From positions 558,001 to 622,000 of the forward strand of contig NZ_JBHSRI010000002.1 of the NCBI RefSeq assembly GCF_042658845.1: a stretch of DNA of 64,000 nucleotides, read 5' to 3'. Below, in pieces: positions 51,693 through 60,143 of this stretch. The translations under genes were made by a program, and so were the position numbers. The stretch comes from Paenisporosarcina macmurdoensis. Its GTDB lineage: Bacteria; Bacillota; Bacilli; Bacillales_A; Planococcaceae. Below the pieces are notes generated by a model. The model was given only the letters and a program-made list of their open reading frames with translations, searched no databases and was not told the DNA's origin. How positions within the stretch are numbered: the first letter of the stretch is position 1; every line of letters begins with the position of its first letter.

Positions 51693-52559
51693 TTATGATT
51701 GTGAATGCATTTCTCTTTTTCGTGCACTTTTGATCGTGCGCCATACCAAACCTTGCTTCGGTGAAAATAAAAACGCAAGAATAAATAAAGCTGTGGCAGC
51801 AAGTACAATGGTTGCACCTGAAGCTAAGTTGTACGTATAACTAAAATACAATCCGAGTATGGATGACAACACACCGATGCCAGCTGATAGGTAAATCATG
51901 ACCCACAGTCGGTCTGTTAATAAATACGCGGTTGAGGCTGGCGTAATAAGCATGGCTACTACAAGAATGATACCTACTGTTTGTAACGAAGCGACAGTTA
52001 CTAAAGTAAGAAGGGCCATTAAGAAGTAATGAATGACTTTTGTAGGCAAGCCATATGCTGCTGCCATTGTCGGATCAAACGAACTAACGAGTAGTTCTTT
52101 ATAAAAAACATAAATACAGACGAGCACGAAAATGCCGATGATCAGAGTTGACCACATTTCTGACGGACGAACGGCAAGCACATTACCGAATAAAATGTGA
52201 TACAAATCTGTACTACTTTTCATAAATGTAATCAGAATTATGCCGGACGCAAATGCAGCGGTAAACATGATGCCAATTGAGACATCGTTTTTAATCCGAC
52301 TATTTTGGCTAATGAACCCAATACCCAGGGCGGTTATTAAACCAGTAAATACAGCTCCAATAAAGAAGTTAATGCCAAGTAAGTAAGACAGGGCAACACC
52401 AGGTAGCACAGCATGGGAAATTGCATCACCCATTAATGCCATCCCACGTAGAATAATAAAACACCCGATGACTCCACAAATGATGCCAACCATTATTGAT
52501 GTCAACAAAGCTTTTTGTAAAAACTCATATTGGATGAGCGCTTCAATAAAATTCATCAT
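51693..52559 (-). CDS. Mn/Zn-type ABC transporter permease
   Basis: ABC-3 family permease of 288 aa with about eight membrane segments (for example VGIICGVIGCFIILRGMALMGDAISHAVLPG, given in part). The start overlaps the ATPase stop (ATGATG), and the binding-protein gene follows after 18 bases with GGAGG. It forms the membrane channel of the importer. Confidence 0.93.
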   Translation of the reverse strand: MMNFIEALIQYEFLQKALLTSIMVGIICGVIGCFIILRGMALMGDAISHAVLPGVALSYLLGINFFIGAVFTGLITALGIGFISQNSRIKNDVSIGIMFTAAFASGIILITFMKSSTDLYHILFGNVLAVRPSEMWSTLIIGIFVLVCIYVFYKELLVSSFDPTMAAAYGLPTKVIHYFLMALLTLVTVASLQTVGIILVVAMLITPASTAYLLTDRLWVMIYLSAGIGVLSSILGLYFSYTYNLASGATIVLAATALFILAFLFSPKQGLVWRTIKSARKREMHSQS

Positions 52560-53299
52560 ACTCTAACCTCTTCGCCTACCAATGAAGGAAATTGATTGGT
52601 GTAAGCTTTACTTAAAACTTGAGGTTGGAATACTTTTTCAACATCCCCATGTTCAATCAACTCTTTGTTTAACAGAATCAGTTCATTAAAGTAATCACTA
52701 GCTTTACTTAAATCATGATGGACAACGACTACTGTTTTTCCGTTATCTCGGAGTTCTTTTAATATCGAGATAATTTTCTCTTCGCTCGTAACGTCAACGC
52801 CTACGAACGGTTCATCAAGAAAATACATCTCAGGTTTTTGAGCCAATGCTCGAGCAAGGAAGACCCTTTGCTGTTGTCCACCTGAAAGTTCGCCTATTTG
52901 TCGATTAGAAAGCTGAGCAATGCCTACTTTTTCTAAACATTCCATAGCTAATAACTTATGTTCTTTTTTAGGGCGTTTGAAGATTCCTAAGTTTGGATAG
53001 GTCCCTAGTAAGACCGTATCCATTACTGTGATTGGAAAATCCCAATCGATATTGCTTCGTTGTGGAACATAAGCAACTTTAGTTTTCATTTCTTTAATGG
53101 ATTTCCCAAGTATTTCAACTTTTCCATTATCCTTTTTGATCAAATTTAACAAAACTTTTAAAAGTGTCGATTTACCAGCACCATTCGGCCCAATAATGCC
53201 AACCAAATTGCCTTCTTCGACGGTGAAACTAATATTTTTTAAAGCTTCCGTACCGTTATACGAAACATATAAGTCGTTAACAGTAATTGCTGTTGTCAT
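52556..53299 (-). CDS. Mn/Zn-type ABC transporter ATP-binding protein
   Basis: A 247-aa ABC ATPase: Walker A GPNGAGKST, Q-loop PQRSNIDWDFPITV, signature LSGGQQQRVFLARAL, Walker B MYFLDEPFVGVD and switch His in VVVHHDLS. Typical of the ZnuC/MntB/TroB group. GGAGGG precedes ATG 53299. First gene of the operon, behind a promoter with an MntR-like box. Confidence 0.94.
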   Translation of the reverse strand: MTTAITVNDLYVSYNGTEALKNISFTVEEGNLVGIIGPNGAGKSTLLKVLLNLIKKDNGKVEILGKSIKEMKTKVAYVPQRSNIDWDFPITVMDTVLLGTYPNLGIFKRPKKEHKLLAMECLEKVGIAQLSNRQIGELSGGQQQRVFLARALAQKPEMYFLDEPFVGVDVTSEEKIISILKELRDNGKTVVVVHHDLSKASDYFNELILLNKELIEHGDVEKVFQPQVLSKAYTNQFPSLVGEEVRV

Positions 53300-53369
53300 G
53301 ATGTATCCCTCCAGTAGTAAGATATTTATCTTTTAATCTTTATTTAAAAATAATTATTTCCTTATCGAA

Positions 53370-53390
53370 AAAAAGTTTCCTTAGAACAAC
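53370..53390 (-). promoter_or_regulatory. MntR-like operator of the metal importer
   Basis: On the minus strand the site reads TTGTTCTAAGGAAACTTT, close to the B. subtilis MntR site of mntH (TTTGCCTTAAGGAAACTT type). It begins at the -10 hexamer and covers the likely start point, so Mn-bound MntR would block transcription. No mntR gene is in the window. Confidence 0.65.
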
Positions 53391-53417
53391 TATATGCGGT
53401 AACCATTCAGAAAGCAA
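53389..53417 (-). promoter_or_regulatory. SigA-type promoter of the metal importer
   Basis: Minus-strand TTGCTT (53417-53412), 17-bp spacer, TATAGT (53394-53389). Confidence 0.7.
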
Positions 53418-53517
53418 CTTACATTTAATAAAAAATTATATTTATTACAATGTTGCGAAATTAACCACAAGGTAAATACGAGTTACTATTCATTTCATGC
53501 GAGTGTAGTGTTTCGTG

Positions 53518-53545
53518 TACATTCATTTAGGAAAAACAGTATAAT
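53518..53545 (+). promoter_or_regulatory. Possible glpK promoter
   Basis: Perfect TATAAT (53540-53545) with a weak TACATT 16 bp upstream, leaving a leader of about 100 bases. I see no hairpin in the leader that would suit GlpP antitermination, and no good catabolite (cre) box. Confidence 0.4.
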
Positions 53546-53651
53546 TAAAGGAAATAATTTCTTTTAAAACTAAGCTATCCGATGGAAGAATTAATGAGGG
53601 ATGACAACCAGATAAAGTAGCCTTAAATAACGCTCTTGAGGAGGAATGAGT

Positions 53652-55142
53652 ATGGGACAATACATGTTAGCCATTGACCAAGGAACAACCAGTTCGAGAG
53701 CTATCCTTTTCAATAAGGAAGGCGACCTTGTTCATACTGCACAAAAAGAATTTCAACAATATTTTCCGAAACCAGGATGGGTTGAACATAATGCCAACGA
53801 AATTTGGGGATCTGTTCTTTCCGTTATCGCAGCGGTATTGACCGAAAGCGGAATTCAACCGATTGAAATTCACGGAATTGGCATTACAAATCAACGTGAA
53901 ACAACGGTGGTTTGGAACAAAAAAACGGGACGTCCGATTTACAATGCGATTGTGTGGCAATCTAGACAAACTCAAGAAATCGTGGATCAATTAAAAAAAG
54001 AAGACTTAGAAAAGTGGTTTCAAGAAAAAACGGGATTGCGACTAGATCCTTATTTTTCAGGAACAAAAGTAAAATGGATATTAGACCATGTAGAAGGGGC
54101 GAAAGAATTAGCAAAGCAAGGCGATTTATTATTCGGCACCATCGACTCATGGTTAATATGGAAGCTATCCGGTGAAAAAGAGCATACAACCGATTATTCT
54201 AATGCATCGCGAACCTTATTATTTAATATTCATGATTTAAAGTGGGACGAGGAAATTTGTGAGAAACTAGATATTCCACTTTCGATGTTACCTAAAGTGG
54301 CATCATCTTCTGAGGTATATACAAAAACAGACCCAACTGTTTTCTATGGTGCGGCGGTACCAATCGCAGGAGCTGCTGGGGATCAACAAGCAGCTTTGTT
54401 TGGACAATGTTGTTTTGAAAAAGGAATGGCGAAAAATACCTATGGCACTGGCTGCTTCATGTTATTGAATACAGGAGAAACAGCAGTCACCTCTGACAAT
54501 GGTTTATTGACTACAATTGCATGGGGAATTGACGGTCAAGTGACCTATGCATTAGAAGGTAGTGTTTTTGTCGCTGGATCGGCGATTCAATGGCTTCGAG
54601 ATGGTCTCCGAATGGTGAAAAATGCTTCGGATAGTGAATCTTATGCCAAAAAAGTGGATTCAACTGAAGGCGTATATGTGGTTCCTGCTTTTGTAGGGCT
54701 CGGAACGCCTTACTGGGATTCAGATGCAAGAGGTGCTATTTTTGGTTTAACTCGAGGTACGTCAAAAGAGCATTTCATTCGTGCCACACTGGAATCTCTC
54801 GCTTACCAAACGAAAGATGTATTAGATGCAATGGAGCAAGATGCAGAGATAAAAGTTGATATACTTCGCGTAGATGGTGGTGCAGTGAACAATGAATTTC
54901 TGATGCAATTCCAAAGTGATTTGCTTGACCTTGAAGTAGAATTAGCCAAATTAAACGAATCTACTGCACTTGGGGCTGCGTATTTAGCAGGTCTTGCAAC
55001 AGGTTTTTGGTCTGATATAGAAGAAATTGAAAAAATGCGTAGCAGTAAAAAAACCTATTCACCGAGTATGGATAAAGATAAAAGAAATGAACTTTACAGT
55101 GGTTGGCAAAAAGCAGTAGCAGCAACAAGACTGTTTAAATAG
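53652..55142 (+). CDS. glpK: Glycerol kinase
   Basis: ATP-dependent phosphorylation of glycerol to glycerol-3-phosphate. ATG 53652 has GAGGAGG at a normal distance and gives 496 aa, the B. subtilis length; ATG 53646 is too close to the site. FGGY-family features are AIDQGTTSSRAIL, IGITNQRETTVVW, GAAGDQQAALFGQ and GTGCFMLLNTG. glpD follows after 13 bases. The usual upstream glpP and glpF are not here. Confidence 0.97.
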   Translation: MGQYMLAIDQGTTSSRAILFNKEGDLVHTAQKEFQQYFPKPGWVEHNANEIWGSVLSVIAAVLTESGIQPIEIHGIGITNQRETTVVWNKKTGRPIYNAIVWQSRQTQEIVDQLKKEDLEKWFQEKTGLRLDPYFSGTKVKWILDHVEGAKELAKQGDLLFGTIDSWLIWKLSGEKEHTTDYSNASRTLLFNIHDLKWDEEICEKLDIPLSMLPKVASSSEVYTKTDPTVFYGAAVPIAGAAGDQQAALFGQCCFEKGMAKNTYGTGCFMLLNTGETAVTSDNGLLTTIAWGIDGQVTYALEGSVFVAGSAIQWLRDGLRMVKNASDSESYAKKVDSTEGVYVVPAFVGLGTPYWDSDARGAIFGLTRGTSKEHFIRATLESLAYQTKDVLDAMEQDAEIKVDILRVDGGAVNNEFLMQFQSDLLDLEVELAKLNESTALGAAYLAGLATGFWSDIEEIEKMRSSKKTYSPSMDKDKRNELYSGWQKAVAATRLFK

Positions 55143-55155
55143 AGGAGAGATACTT

Positions 55156-56802
55156 ATGCTATCAGCAATCGGACGCCCTAATAAAATCCAAACTCTTAAT
55201 ACGTTCGAATTTGATTTACTGGTCATTGGTGGTGGAATTACTGGAGCGGGTATTGCTCTTGATGCGGTTACACGTGGATTGTCTGTTGCTTTAGTAGAGA
55301 TGCAAGACTTTGCAGCAGGGACTTCAAGTCGATCAACAAAGCTCGTTCACGGTGGGCTTCGCTATTTAAAACAATTCGAAGTGAAGATGGTAGCAGAAGT
55401 AGGAAAAGAACGAGAAATCGTCTATGAGAATGCAGTTCATGTAACTGAGCCCGAATGGATGCTTTTACCATTCCATAAAGGTGGCACGTTTGGTCCAATT
55501 TCAACGTCTGTTGGACTTCGTGTATATGATTTTCTGGCAGGAGTCAAACGTGACGAACGTCGCCAAATGTTAACCACTGAAGAAACAAAGATAAAAGAGC
55601 CGTTATTAAAAACACAAGGCCTACGTGGTGCTGGATACTACGTGGAATATCGAACAGACGATGCTCGATTAACGATAGAAGTCATAAAAAAAGCGGCTGA
55701 AAAAGGTGCGATTTGCGTAAACTATGTAAAGGCGGAATCCTTTGTCTACCAACAAGGGAAAATAATTGGTGCTGAAGTAGTAGATCAACTTTCTGGACAA
55801 CTCGCGACCATACATGCCAAAAACATTGTGAATGCTACAGGTCCATGGGTAGACGAAGTTCGGATTAAGGATTCAATTGAAAATGGCAAGCAACTGAGAA
55901 TGACTAAAGGTGTGCATGTCGTTGTAGATCAATCGAATTTCCCTCTTAAACAAGCCGTTTACTTTGATACTTCAGATGGCCGAATGGTATTTGCAATCCC
56001 GCGAAATGGCAAGGCATACGTTGGAACGACAGACACTTTTTATGGAGAAAATCCTAAAAACCCAGTGGCTACTCGCGAAGATGTTGCTTACATATTAGAG
56101 GCGATTACTTATATGTTCCCTAGTATCCAGTTGTCACCCCAGCAAGTTGAATCGACATGGGCAGGTGTTAGACCGCTTATTTTCGAAGAGGGAAAAGATC
56201 CGTCTGAGATTTCTCGTAAAGATGAAATCTGGGAATCAGCAAGTGGGCTTGTGACAATTGCTGGTGGAAAGTTAACGGGTTACCGTAAAATGGCTGAAAT
56301 GGTCGTAGATCGCGTATGTGAAAATACCAAATCATCATCTTTCGGACCATCCGTTACCAAACATCTACCATTGTCTGGTGGAGCGGTTGGGGGTTCTGAA
56401 GGGTTCAAGTCATTTGTTGAAATGAAAGCGATAGAAGGGCAAGAATATGGCTTAACTTATGATGAATCACGACATCTTGCAGCGTTTTATGGGGCAAATG
56501 TAAATCATTTATTTGCTTATGCAAATGTACTGCAAAATAATTCATATGGATTGCCTTTGCCTTTAGCTGCTAAACTTGCCTACGCAATCCAATTTGAAAT
56601 GACTTGCACACCCGCAGACTTTTTTATTCGACGAACGGGTGACTTATATTTCAACATGGATGAAGTGCATGCTTATAAAGAGCAAGTATGTCAAATGATG
56701 AAAGTTCAGCTCGGCTATTCAGAAAATCAGGTTGATTTTTATCGATTTGATTTAGATAAACAAGTGCAAGAAGCTACATCATTCCGAGAGGAGAATGCCT
56801 GA
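55156..56802 (+). CDS. glpD: Aerobic glycerol-3-phosphate dehydrogenase
   Basis: Membrane-associated FAD enzyme oxidising glycerol-3-phosphate to dihydroxyacetone phosphate and feeding electrons to quinone. At 548 aa it has the FAD-binding VIGGGITGAGIALDA, the SSRSTKLVHGGLRYL motif and IAGGKLTGYRKMAE. AGAGGAGAGA precedes the ATG. Its stop and the next start overlap (TGATG). Confidence 0.97.
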   Translation: MLSAIGRPNKIQTLNTFEFDLLVIGGGITGAGIALDAVTRGLSVALVEMQDFAAGTSSRSTKLVHGGLRYLKQFEVKMVAEVGKEREIVYENAVHVTEPEWMLLPFHKGGTFGPISTSVGLRVYDFLAGVKRDERRQMLTTEETKIKEPLLKTQGLRGAGYYVEYRTDDARLTIEVIKKAAEKGAICVNYVKAESFVYQQGKIIGAEVVDQLSGQLATIHAKNIVNATGPWVDEVRIKDSIENGKQLRMTKGVHVVVDQSNFPLKQAVYFDTSDGRMVFAIPRNGKAYVGTTDTFYGENPKNPVATREDVAYILEAITYMFPSIQLSPQQVESTWAGVRPLIFEEGKDPSEISRKDEIWESASGLVTIAGGKLTGYRKMAEMVVDRVCENTKSSSFGPSVTKHLPLSGGAVGGSEGFKSFVEMKAIEGQEYGLTYDESRHLAAFYGANVNHLFAYANVLQNNSYGLPLPLAAKLAYAIQFEMTCTPADFFIRRTGDLYFNMDEVHAYKEQVCQMMKVQLGYSENQVDFYRFDLDKQVQEATSFREENA

Positions 56803-57722
56803 TGACTAAAAGTATCCATTATGTAAAAATGTCGGATGGCTATGAAATCTACACGGTTGTGTATAAACCACAGACTCCACCAATAGGACATGTTCATCTA
56901 TTACATGGCATGGCAGAGCACATTGGTCGCTACGAAGAATTTGCACTTCATTTGGTCACACAAGGATATATCGTAACCGGACATGATCATCGAGGACACG
57001 GAAATTCTGGGCAAAAACAAAGTCAAATCGGATTTTTTGCAGACAAAGATGGTTTCGAAAGAGTGACTGAAGATGTACGAGAAGTTTTGCAAGATGTGCG
57101 AAAAGATATTATATGCGATAAACCCATTCTCTTTGCTCATAGTATGGGTTCCTTTATTGGCAGAAGATATATTCAAGTATACGGGCAGTCTGTTTCCAAA
57201 ATTGTCCTGTCTGGAACGGGTGGACCTGTTGGTGTATCTGGATCGCTAGGAAAATGGATGGCTAAAGGATTTGGACACTTAAAAGGAAAACAAACCGAAA
57301 ATCAGCTATTAAACAAACTGACTTTTGGTAAATATAATGCCGCTTTCAAAGATGCCAAATCTGAATTTGATTGGTTAAGTTCAGATCCCAAAGAAGTTAA
57401 GAAATATATCGATGATCCTTTCTGTGGCTTTGTAGCGAGTAATCAATTCTTTGTGGACTTAATTAGTGGATTGCAGATGATTCATCATACTAAAGAAATC
57501 GCCCATATCCCAAAAGATCTCCCGATACTCTTGATTTCCGGATCTATGGATCCTGTGAGTCAAAACGGGAAGCAAATTTGGGTGGTTGCTGAACAATATA
57601 AAAAAGCTGGCCTAAGTGATGTTACAGTAGTATTGATTGAAGGAAAAAGGCATGAGATATTAAAGGAAATTGGAAAAGAAGAAACATATGAGGTAATTAC
57701 AAAATGGATGGAGAAAAAATGA
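56802..57722 (+). CDS. Alpha/beta hydrolase (monoacylglycerol lipase / lysophospholipase-like)
   Basis: A 306-aa serine hydrolase of the Hydrolase_4 group. Oxyanion strand HLLHGMAEHIGRYEEFA, DHRGHGNS, nucleophile elbow AHSMGS (first Gly of GxSxG replaced by Ala), Asp in SGSMDPVS and His in EGKRHEIL. Co-translated with glpD, so a role in releasing glycerol or lysolipids for glycerol catabolism is a reasonable inference. The end overlaps miaA. Confidence 0.85.
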   Translation: MTKSIHYVKMSDGYEIYTVVYKPQTPPIGHVHLLHGMAEHIGRYEEFALHLVTQGYIVTGHDHRGHGNSGQKQSQIGFFADKDGFERVTEDVREVLQDVRKDIICDKPILFAHSMGSFIGRRYIQVYGQSVSKIVLSGTGGPVGVSGSLGKWMAKGFGHLKGKQTENQLLNKLTFGKYNAAFKDAKSEFDWLSSDPKEVKKYIDDPFCGFVASNQFFVDLISGLQMIHHTKEIAHIPKDLPILLISGSMDPVSQNGKQIWVVAEQYKKAGLSDVTVVLIEGKRHEILKEIGKEETYEVITKWMEKK

Positions 57723-58648
57723 TAGATATCGATGTGCTTGCCATAGTAGGTCCTACTGCTTCAGGAAAGACCGCAATTTCCATTAAACTTGCGAAATTGT
57801 TAAATGGTGAAATAATCAATGGTGATTCGATGCAAGTTTATAAAGGTCTGGATATCGGCACAGCTAAAATTACACATAGTGAAATGGAAGGTATTCCTCA
57901 CCACTTACTAGATATAAAAGAACCCACTGAGCCTTTTTCAGTTGCTGAATACCAACAGTTAGTTCGTGAAAAAATCGCTGAAATCCAAACTAGAGGAAAG
58001 TTACCTATACTCGTTGGGGGTACTGGACTTTACGTGCAATCGGTATTATATGATTTCCAGTTCACAGAGGACCGAGTGGATGAAACGATTCGCAATGCGT
58101 ATTACGAACAACTGAAGCAACTCGGTCCTGAAGTGATGCATGCCAAGCTAGCACTAATCGACCCACAAAGTGCTGCAGTGATTCATCCAAACAATACGCG
58201 CCGAGTTGTGCGTGCGTTAGAAATCGCAGAACACTCGGATACGACGAAATCAGCTGAAACACAAAATCAAGGTCATGAAGCCATGTATCGTCACGTGATT
58301 TTAGGATTGCAAATGGATCGGGAAATACTGTATGAACGAATTAATTTACGAGTCAATCGCATGATTGAACAAGGACTAGTAGATGAAGCTAAGGATCTTT
58401 GGAATCAAGAAATTAAAAACGTACAAGCAGTTCAGGCAATTGGCTATAAGGAGATATACGCCTATTTAGCCAACCAGATTTCTTTGGAAGAGGCAATTGA
58501 TCAAATCAAACAAAATTCACGAAGATATGCAAAGCGTCAGCTCACATACTTCCGAAATAAATTGCCAATTAAATGGATAGAGCCAGATCTTAGTATGGAA
58601 GAAATACTTCCAATAATTAATCAAGATATGCAGGAGTCTGCTCATTAA
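57719..58648 (+). CDS. miaA: tRNA dimethylallyltransferase MiaA
   Basis: Adds the dimethylallyl group to A37 of tRNAs reading UNN codons, the substrate for MiaB at 39-40 kb. ATG 57719 overlaps the hydrolase stop (ATGA) with GGAG upstream, giving 309 aa; an in-frame ATG at 57704 would add five residues. P-loop VGPTASGKTA, GDSMQVYKGLDIGTAK, GGTGLYVQS and the C-terminal RRYAKRQLTYFRNK are all present. Confidence 0.96.
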   Translation: MIDIDVLAIVGPTASGKTAISIKLAKLLNGEIINGDSMQVYKGLDIGTAKITHSEMEGIPHHLLDIKEPTEPFSVAEYQQLVREKIAEIQTRGKLPILVGGTGLYVQSVLYDFQFTEDRVDETIRNAYYEQLKQLGPEVMHAKLALIDPQSAAVIHPNNTRRVVRALEIAEHSDTTKSAETQNQGHEAMYRHVILGLQMDREILYERINLRVNRMIEQGLVDEAKDLWNQEIKNVQAVQAIGYKEIYAYLANQISLEEAIDQIKQNSRRYAKRQLTYFRNKLPIKWIEPDLSMEEILPIINQDMQESAH

Positions 58649-58716
58649 CAGCGAATATTATCTAGTGTAACTAAATCATTTACAAACACTTGCGTTCATT
58701 TGGGAGGAAGTGCAAC

Positions 58717-58944
58717 ATGAAAACGATAAACATTCAAGATGTTTTTTTAAATCAATTACGAAAAAACAACGTATTTGTAACGGTGTTCTTATTGAATGGA
58801 TTCCAGTTAAAAGGACATATTAAATCTTATGATAACTTTACCGTGTTGTTAGAGTCTGAAGGCAAACAACAACTCATTTATAAACATGCCATATCAACAT
58901 TTGTTCCTGCCAAACCAGTATCACTTGCAACTGAAGAAGCATAA
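58717..58944 (+). CDS. hfq: RNA chaperone Hfq
   Basis: Sm-like hexameric RNA-binding protein, 75 aa from ATG 58717 behind GGGAGGAAG. Sm1 (FLNQLRKNNVFVTVFLLNG) and Sm2 (YKHAISTFVP) motifs match Gram-positive Hfq, which lacks the long enteric tail. An upstream in-frame start would precede the ribosome site. Follows miaA as usual; hflX, often nearby, is not seen. Confidence 0.97.
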   Translation: MKTINIQDVFLNQLRKNNVFVTVFLLNGFQLKGHIKSYDNFTVLLESEGKQQLIYKHAISTFVPAKPVSLATEEA

Positions 58945-58953
58945 ACAAGATGT

Positions 58954-58982
58954 TTGACATTATACCCACAGGGGTATATTAT
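58954..58982 (+). promoter_or_regulatory. Rhodanese promoter with CsoR/CstR-type operator
   Basis: TTGACA (58954-58959), 17-bp spacer, TATTAT (58977-58982). The spacer carries a perfect inverted repeat TATACCC-acag-GGGTATA (58961-58978), the operator form of the CsoR/CstR/FrmR family. A bound repressor would sit between the -35 and -10. The regulator gene is not in the window; a persulfide sensor of the CstR type would suit a rhodanese target. Confidence 0.75.
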
Positions 58983-59016
58983 TAAAAATGTAAAACAACT
59001 TACTGGGGGTATAAAT

Positions 59017-59316
59017 ATGAAAACGATTCAACCTGAAGAACTACAAGCGAAATTAGATGCTGGTGAAACAGTTCATATGATTGATGTTCGAGAAGCAGAT
59101 GAAGTAGCTGCAGGGAAAATTCCAGGAGCACAACATCTTCCATTAGGACTAGTGGAATTTAAACATCAAGATTTAGATAAGACAGAAGAATATGTGATCA
59201 TTTGTCGCTCGGGTGGACGAAGCGGGAAAGCTTGTGCGTTTCTTGAGAGTCAAGGATTTGACGTAACGAACATGTCTGGTGGAATGCTAGAATGGCAAGG
59301 CGAAGTAGAACTGTAA
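59017..59316 (+). CDS. Single-domain rhodanese (sulfurtransferase)
   Basis: A 99-aa rhodanese, ATG 59017 behind CTGGGGGT. The catalytic loop is CRSGGRSG (Cys near residue 66), with MIDVREADEVAAGKIPGA at the N-terminal half. Likely transfers persulfide sulfur. Single gene with its own operator-containing promoter and a shared terminator. Confidence 0.92.
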   Translation: MKTIQPEELQAKLDAGETVHMIDVREADEVAAGKIPGAQHLPLGLVEFKHQDLDKTEEYVIICRSGGRSGKACAFLESQGFDVTNMSGGMLEWQGEVEL

Positions 59317-59331
59317 AAACGAAAAGATAAT

Positions 59332-59372
59332 AAAAAGCAGCTTATCTCGGTATCGAGTTAAGCTGCTTTTTC
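59332..59372. terminator. Bidirectional terminator, rhodanese / UPF0126 gene
   Basis: Stem aaaaagcagctta/taagctgcttttt with inner ctcg/cgag pairs; A and T runs on both sides. It covers the stop codon of the minus-strand gene. Confidence 0.92.
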
Positions 59373-59975
59373 TAATGCAGTTAAAGTACGGAATGGCAAT
59401 CGCCACTTATATAAATATGAAATAACGCGTAAAATAGTTGTTGAGACAAACAAGATATAGAGTGATAGGTCACTTACCGCTATGCCAAATCCAATGACGA
59501 TTCCCGTTACGACTGCCCAAACAGCATAAATTTCGTTTTTTAGAACCAGAGGTTTTCGCTTCGCTAGAACATCACGAACAATGCCTCCTCCTGAACCAGT
59601 CAAAACAGCTGCGACCACAATTGCACTAATTGGTAACCCTAACTGAACAGCAAACAATGCACCTTGTATAGCGAACGCTGACAAACCGATTGCATCGAAG
59701 AAATTTCCCCATCGGTTCCAATGCTTTAATAAATCTTGAGGGAATAAAAAAACAGCTGTTATCGCAAATAGAGCAATATGAAACATCATTTCTTGTTCCC
59801 ACAATGCTGACACCGGTACTCCTATTAATAAATTCCGAATCGCGCCTCCACCAAATGCAGTCACAATTCCGAGTAAATAAACACCAAATAAATCATATTC
59901 TTCTTCCATGGCCACAATTGCACCAGAAACGGCAAAGGCAATTGTTCCAATAATACTTAACATCTCCCAAGCCAC
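59358..59975 (-). CDS. UPF0126/TRIC-family membrane protein
   Basis: A 205-aa protein with about seven membrane segments. Two homologous halves each carry a Gly-rich signature (AVSGAIVAMEEEYDLFGVYLLGIVTAFGGG and SAFAIQGALFAVQLGLPISAIV with GGGIVRDVL, both quoted in part). The family is related to TRIC cation channels; some bacterial members are thought to move small solutes. Start is GTG 59975 with GGAGG upstream (ATG 59963 is an alternative). Confidence 0.85.
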   Translation of the reverse strand: MAWEMLSIIGTIAFAVSGAIVAMEEEYDLFGVYLLGIVTAFGGGAIRNLLIGVPVSALWEQEMMFHIALFAITAVFLFPQDLLKHWNRWGNFFDAIGLSAFAIQGALFAVQLGLPISAIVVAAVLTGSGGGIVRDVLAKRKPLVLKNEIYAVWAVVTGIVIGFGIAVSDLSLYILFVSTTILRVISYLYKWRLPFRTLTALEKAA

Positions 59976-60143
59976 TTCACATTCCTCCAGTATTCAATAG
60001 AACGAACTAAATTGTAGCAGATTAATGAACAATTACAATAGTGAAAGAACCTAGCCTGTATAAATAGTTGACGCTTAAAGTGGGACTGATAAGATGAAGA
60101 GTGAAATTAAAAGACTGAAAACCACAGAATTGAGGAATACATA

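Noticed and set aside
53418..53651. GlpP antiterminator hairpin or cre site before glpK
   Set aside because: No convincing inverted repeat with T run and no good WTGNNARCGNWWWCAW match.
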